Made by a program: the position numbers and the translations under genes
The notes under the pieces: generated by a model
Told to the model about the DNA's origin: nothing
Database searches by the model: none
The model's input: the letters and a program-made list of their open reading frames with translations, nothing else
In this document: one piece after another, positions 4,841-7,774 of the stretch
How the letters are laid out: each line of letters starts with the position of its first letter
Position numbering within the stretch: position 1 is the first letter of the stretch
Assembly (NCBI GenBank): GCA_902767455.1
Contig: CACXHH010000181.1
Coordinates: forward strand, 1-7,774
Direction: 5' to 3'
From: an uncultured Eubacteriales bacterium
GTDB lineage: Bacteria; Bacillota; Clostridia; Christensenellales; Borkfalkiaceae
DNA: 7,774 bases

Positions 4841-6966
4841 ATGAAAAATTCAACTGTCGGCACATTATCTGCGGCGCAGTCACGGTCGGGATATTATGTC
4901 TTGCGTTCGCTTTCCCTTGCGCCTTCGGAAGATTTTTCGAGGGCGCTCGGGATCTCGGCGTTTCGTTTGCGTATTACTTCCTTAATATCTTCGATATTCC
5001 TAACGATATCGTTCCTACTGTAACGGAGCTTTCGCGTTACAAAGCGACTGTCTTCCTTCCCGTTAAATGGGAAGTGTTCATCGCCAAGTTCGGGGAATTT
5101 ACCAAGCTGTTGGCAGATAAAGATAACTTATCCGACTTCGTGACGGAAACAGTAAATTCATTGTCGGCTTTTGCGAGATTTTTTATCGTTGCCGTCGTGC
5201 CGTTGATACTTACGGGGATAATCGTGTTCAGAGTGTACATATCAAGGCAAAACAACGATTACGACGAAGACAGCCGTCCGCTTAAAGTCTTTAAAAAGAT
5301 AACTGCAAAGTTCTTTATTCCGATCAAAACGCGAGCCGTTGAACTCTTTACTTTTGCGAGAGAGAAAAAGTATTTTGTCGTCTGGGCTTGTATATGTCTT
5401 TTCTACTTCAACGTCTTTACGATCGCGCTCGAGTTTCTGGCGTATTACCTGTATTTCAGCGTTTCTTTCGACTTCGTGAAGATATATTTGCAGGTGTATA
5501 AGCTGGCGGTCGATCTGGCGGCGCCCGTGACGTTTATTCCCGTCTGGGCGTGGGCGATAGCCGCGTATCTGATAGTTTGCAGAGTGAGAAAAGATATAGC
5601 CGTGAAAAGGCTATATAGATTCGAGCGAAGAAACAGGGGCTTTATAAACGAAAGACCGATAGTGTATATGGTCTGCGGAACGATGGGTAAGAAAAAGACC
5701 ACCGCCGTTACCGATATGGCGCTTTCGCAGGAGATGATCTTTCGTAACGTCGCTTTTGAGAAACTTCTCGAAAACGATCTTAAATTCCCGTTCTTTCCGT
5801 GGATAAATATTGAAAACGAGATAAAACGAGCTATGGAATATCACGAGATATATACGCTTGCGACTTGCCGAAACTTTGTCGCAAAGAAAAAAGCCCGCTG
5901 GCTGAAAGCCGGGGGCTGTCAAAGAATATTCGGGTACGATTATTTGCGTTACGGTACCGTTTGCGACGATAAACTAAAACTTACGGACGTCTGGGAAGTC
6001 GTTGAAAACTATGCTCAGCTTTACTTTATTTACGTTTTGCAGTCATCGCTTATTCTATCGAATTACTCGGTGAGAACGGACTGTACCTTAAGCGGAGTCG
6101 GAAACTTTCCGCTGTGGGACGACGACTTCATTTCACGTGATAATCGACTTATACGGGCACTTTCTCGGCATTCGCATATACTTGATATGGATAGTTTAAG
6201 GCTCGGTAGGAAGGTCGTCGAAGGAAATGCGTTGTCAGATAGCTTCGAGTTCGGAGTGGTGCTTATGACCGAAATAGGCAAAGAGCGCGGCAACAATCTC
6301 GAGCTTATAGAGAAGAAAAAGAAGGACGACGCCACCAACCAGAAGAACGACTTATTCAATTACTGGTTGAAGATGGTCCGACACAGTGCTACGGTAGATA
6401 ATTATCCGTTCGTGAAAGTAATAACCGACGAGCAACGCCCCGCAAGTTGGGGTGCCGACGCAAGGGAACTGTGCGATATCGTAACTATCGTCGACAGCGG
6501 CGATAAAAAGCTTGCGATGCCTATGTTCGTTGTGACCGAAATGCTTTACGAGTTCTTTGCCGGCAGATTTGAAAACTTGTATCAAAGATACCGTTTCAAT
6601 CGCGGCGATAACACTCTTACCATGTACGTTATAAAGAAGCTGTTTTCGTTGCTTCATAACTATTACACGAATAAATATAACCTTTACGGGTATTCGGTGT
6701 TGAAACTGAAAGTCGAGGCGGGAACGCAGGACGGAAAGAAGGCTATCAGGCGATACTATTTAGCGAATAAGAAAATTTACGGTAAGCGGTTTTCTACCGA
6801 CTGTTTTTCGGATTTCTTTATGAAAAAGAGTATCAGAAGCAAATACGGCATCGCCGATATTCCCGAGTATGCGACCGAGAAAGCGACTTTTGAAGAGCTT
6901 TTTGCTCAGAACAGTTACTTTATCCGCGACCTTTATTACGGACTGTTCGGTAAATGCGACGAGTAA
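4837..6966 (+). CDS. Zot/pI-like P-loop ATPase with N-terminal membrane region, putative phage assembly motor (709 aa)
   Basis: The N-terminal 250 residues hold four likely membrane segments: about 10-30, 115-131, 179-208 and 231-248. A cytoplasmic ATPase domain follows. Its P-loop is IVYMVCGTMGKKKTT (residues 275-289); the usual G before the catalytic Lys is K286, with K287 and T288 as expected. A Walker B-like strand is GVVLMTEIGKERG (473-485, acidic E479). RHSATVDNYPFVKVITDEQRP (515-535) matches the place of the RH..D....TQ signature of Zot/pI ATPases, with TDEQ at 530-533. In filamentous phages this family drives virion extrusion through the membrane. Classical Zot/pI has the ATPase first and one later membrane helix, so this order is reversed. 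The gap from Walker A to Walker B, about 190 residues, is also long. A conjugation-type DNA pump is the main alternative. Translation likely couples to the 32-codon gene through ATGA. Confidence 0.8.
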   Translation: MNEKFNCRHIICGAVTVGILCLAFAFPCAFGRFFEGARDLGVSFAYYFLNIFDIPNDIVPTVTELSRYKATVFLPVKWEVFIAKFGEFTKLLADKDNLSDFVTETVNSLSAFARFFIVAVVPLILTGIIVFRVYISRQNNDYDEDSRPLKVFKKITAKFFIPIKTRAVELFTFAREKKYFVVWACICLFYFNVFTIALEFLAYYLYFSVSFDFVKIYLQVYKLAVDLAAPVTFIPVWAWAIAAYLIVCRVRKDIAVKRLYRFERRNRGFINERPIVYMVCGTMGKKKTTAVTDMALSQEMIFRNVAFEKLLENDLKFPFFPWINIENEIKRAMEYHEIYTLATCRNFVAKKKARWLKAGGCQRIFGYDYLRYGTVCDDKLKLTDVWEVVENYAQLYFIYVLQSSLILSNYSVRTDCTLSGVGNFPLWDDDFISRDNRLIRALSRHSHILDMDSLRLGRKVVEGNALSDSFEFGVVLMTEIGKERGNNLELIEKKKKDDATNQKNDLFNYWLKMVRHSATVDNYPFVKVITDEQRPASWGADARELCDIVTIVDSGDKKLAMPMFVVTEMLYEFFAGRFENLYQRYRFNRGDNTLTMYVIKKLFSLLHNYYTNKYNLYGYSVLKLKVEAGTQDGKKAIRRYYLANKKIYGKRFSTDCFSDFFMKKSIRSKYGIADIPEYATEKATFEELFAQNSYFIRDLYYGLFGKCDE

Positions 6967-6987
6967 AACACGAAATCACAAGACAAA

Positions 6988-7017
6988 ACCCGTAACGTTT
7001 TCGCGGTTAATTTTTTG
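6988..7017 (+). terminator. Weak intrinsic terminator-like sequence
   Basis: After the ATPase stop, aa-ccg (with one bulged c) can pair with cgg-tt around a loop of about eleven bases, followed by ttaatttttt. The stem is short (about five pairs) and bulged, so it is at best a leaky terminator between the structural operon and rep. No convincing separate promoter for rep was seen in the remaining few bases. Confidence 0.3.
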
Positions 7018-7020
7018 AGA

Positions 7021-7034
7021 AAGGGGGTGAGAAA
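7021..7034 (+). promoter_or_regulatory. Strong ribosome binding site of rep
   Basis: The stretch aagggggtga (7021-7030) matches the extended anti-Shine-Dalgarno complement AAGGAGGTGA at nine of ten bases and lies four nt before the ATG at 7035. It is the strongest ribosome binding site in the window. It fixes 7035 as the intended rep start, although that reading frame is interrupted after 15 codons. Confidence 0.75.
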
Positions 7035-7774
7035 ATGTTTTCAGACGCTAAGATTTACTTTGACGGCAGCCATTATATATAGCGATTCCGAAAACTACGA
7101 TCAAAAAGAAGAAAAGAGCGGTTCGTCCGCCTGAAGAAAAGATAGATATTTCGGTTGCGGAAAAAGGTCTTAAACCCGTTGAAAAGGACGAGAAAGAAGA
7201 ACTGCGTAAAGATATGCGGTACTTAGTTGATATAGGACTGTTTGATGACGACGAAATCGAAGAAAAGTCGGTCAATAAGTCGATTAACGACAAAACCCTT
7301 GACGTTATCAGACTATCGAAAACGGAAGTTTTCAATAAGGTGTATGAAGAGAATAAGGGTTTGTCGAGAAAAGTTCTGCGCAGTAAATTATGTTCGCAAC
7401 TTCGACCTTTCTTTCGGGATAAAGACGAAACCGAATACTTCGTGGACGACAACCTTTCAAGGATAAGAAAAAACGTTAACAGTAAGAAAAATCGTGCCTG
7501 GAAAAAAGCAAGACTTGCCGATTTCAACTATTTTTGTACGTTTACTTACGACGATAACAAGGTTACCGAGAGCGAGTTCAGGACGAAACTGAAAAGACTG
7601 CTTGCCAACCTTAATTATCGAAAGCATTGGACGTATATGGGCGTGTGGGAACGCGGAGAAAAGACGAACAGGTTACACTTTCACGCGCTTGTGCACGTTC
7701 CCGAAGGACAGATGGTAGGCGAGTTTACGAAAGTAAGAGATTACAATACCGAGAAGCGTCGTATGCAAACTCAA
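7035..7774 (+). CDS. HUH-type rolling-circle replication initiator, frame interrupted near its start, cut by window end
   Basis: From ATG 7035 the frame runs 15 codons (MFSDAKIYFDGSHYI) and meets TAG at 7080-7082. The -1 frame is open from 7064 to the window end and carries the body of the protein. Counting the rejoined product, a charged N-terminal region (to about residue 150) leads to FCTFTYDD (about 166-173), which resembles the first motif of rolling-circle Rep proteins, and then to RLHFHALVHVP with H214-F215-H216, the metal-binding HUH motif. The catalytic tyrosine would lie beyond base 7774. Rep proteins of this class nick the origin and stay attached to its 5' end. Deleting one TA from the TATATATA tract (7074-7081) would restore a single frame reading HYIAIPKTT. 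The only later ATG in frame (7214) has no ribosome binding site. Phase variation, a true mutation or an assembly error are all possible. Confidence 0.72.
7074..7081 (+). repeat. (TA)4 dinucleotide tract at the rep frameshift
   Basis: TATATATA sits exactly where the start frame of rep stops and the main rep frame must take over. With three units the frames join; with four, as here, translation ends at TAG. Dinucleotide tracts slip during replication, so copy-number change could switch rep on and off, but four units is short for high-frequency slippage. Confidence 0.55.
7275..7289 (+). repeat. 15-nt direct repeat, copy 2
   Basis: This is the exact second copy of ataagtcgattaacg (also at 896-910), here inside the rep coding sequence where it encodes part of NKSIND. 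Being coding at one place and intergenic at the other, it is not explained by shared protein sequence. Confidence 0.45.

Noticed and set aside
4841..5023. 60-codon plus frame at the start of the ATPase gene
   Set aside because: It overlaps the ATPase gene in another frame; its Ser/Leu-rich sequence is a by-product of the hydrophobic codons of the first membrane segment.
7064..7082. Programmed -1 ribosomal frameshift in rep
   Set aside because: The overlap of the two frames contains no X XXY YYZ slippery heptamer, so slippage at the TA tract or a sequence error is more likely.
7242..7466. Plus-strand 74-codon frame inside rep
   Set aside because: It overlaps the rep body in another frame, lacks a ribosome binding site and shows no domain or membrane segment.
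7048..7527. 159-codon minus-strand frame opposite rep
   Set aside because: Ser/Phe-rich mirror of the Lys/Glu-rich N-terminal part of Rep; the plus frame carries the HUH motif further on.
1..7774. tRNA or rRNA genes
   Set aside because: No cloverleaf-like segment with a TTCGA-type T arm and acceptor pairing, and no rRNA-like sequence, was seen; the intergenic gaps are too short except for bases 1-226.

Overview
The window looks like most of a small rolling-circle, filamentous-phage-like (inovirus-like) element from a Gram-positive host, probably Bacillota/Clostridia. All genes are on the + strand and tightly packed. Five of them have a clear AGGAG Shine-Dalgarno 7-9 nt before the start, and the rep gene has an almost perfect AAGGGGGTGA. 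No secretin gene is seen, as expected for a host without an outer membrane. The host and the phage nature are inferences from gene order, protein architecture and family resemblance, because no database search was possible.

Layout. Bases 1-226 hold no gene but contain nested inverted repeats and imperfect direct repeats, so this is the best candidate for an origin or packaging region. Two small cytoplasmic proteins follow (227-502, basic; 524-877, beta-rich and possibly ssDNA-binding). A block of membrane-anchored, secreted-type proteins comes next: an Ig-like (Big-type) protein (942-1982), a 60-residue single-pass protein (1982-2164), a beta-domain protein (2187-2651), a 460-residue protein with an N-terminal signal peptide and a C-terminal membrane anchor that resembles a phage pIII adsorption protein (2721-4103), a Ser-rich-linker protein (4084-4740) and a 32-residue membrane peptide (4742-4840). 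Then comes a 709-residue Zot/pI-like ATPase (4837-6966), the presumed virion assembly motor. After a weak terminator-like sequence, a HUH-type replication initiator starts at 7035 and runs off the window end at 7774.

How the parts could work together: Rep would nick the origin and start rolling-circle replication, the small basic and beta-rich proteins could coat or handle the ssDNA, the membrane-anchored proteins would be coat and adsorption subunits waiting in the membrane, and the ATPase would drive extrusion through the single membrane.

Most notable points: (1) rep is split by a frameshift exactly at a (TA)4 tract, and losing one TA would restore the frame; (2) the ATPase has four N-terminal membrane segments before its ATPase domain, the reverse of classical Zot/pI, and a non-canonical P-loop GTMGKKKTT; (3) a 32-codon membrane gene sits in the only gap between the 218-residue gene and the ATPase; (4) no canonical major coat protein is visible.
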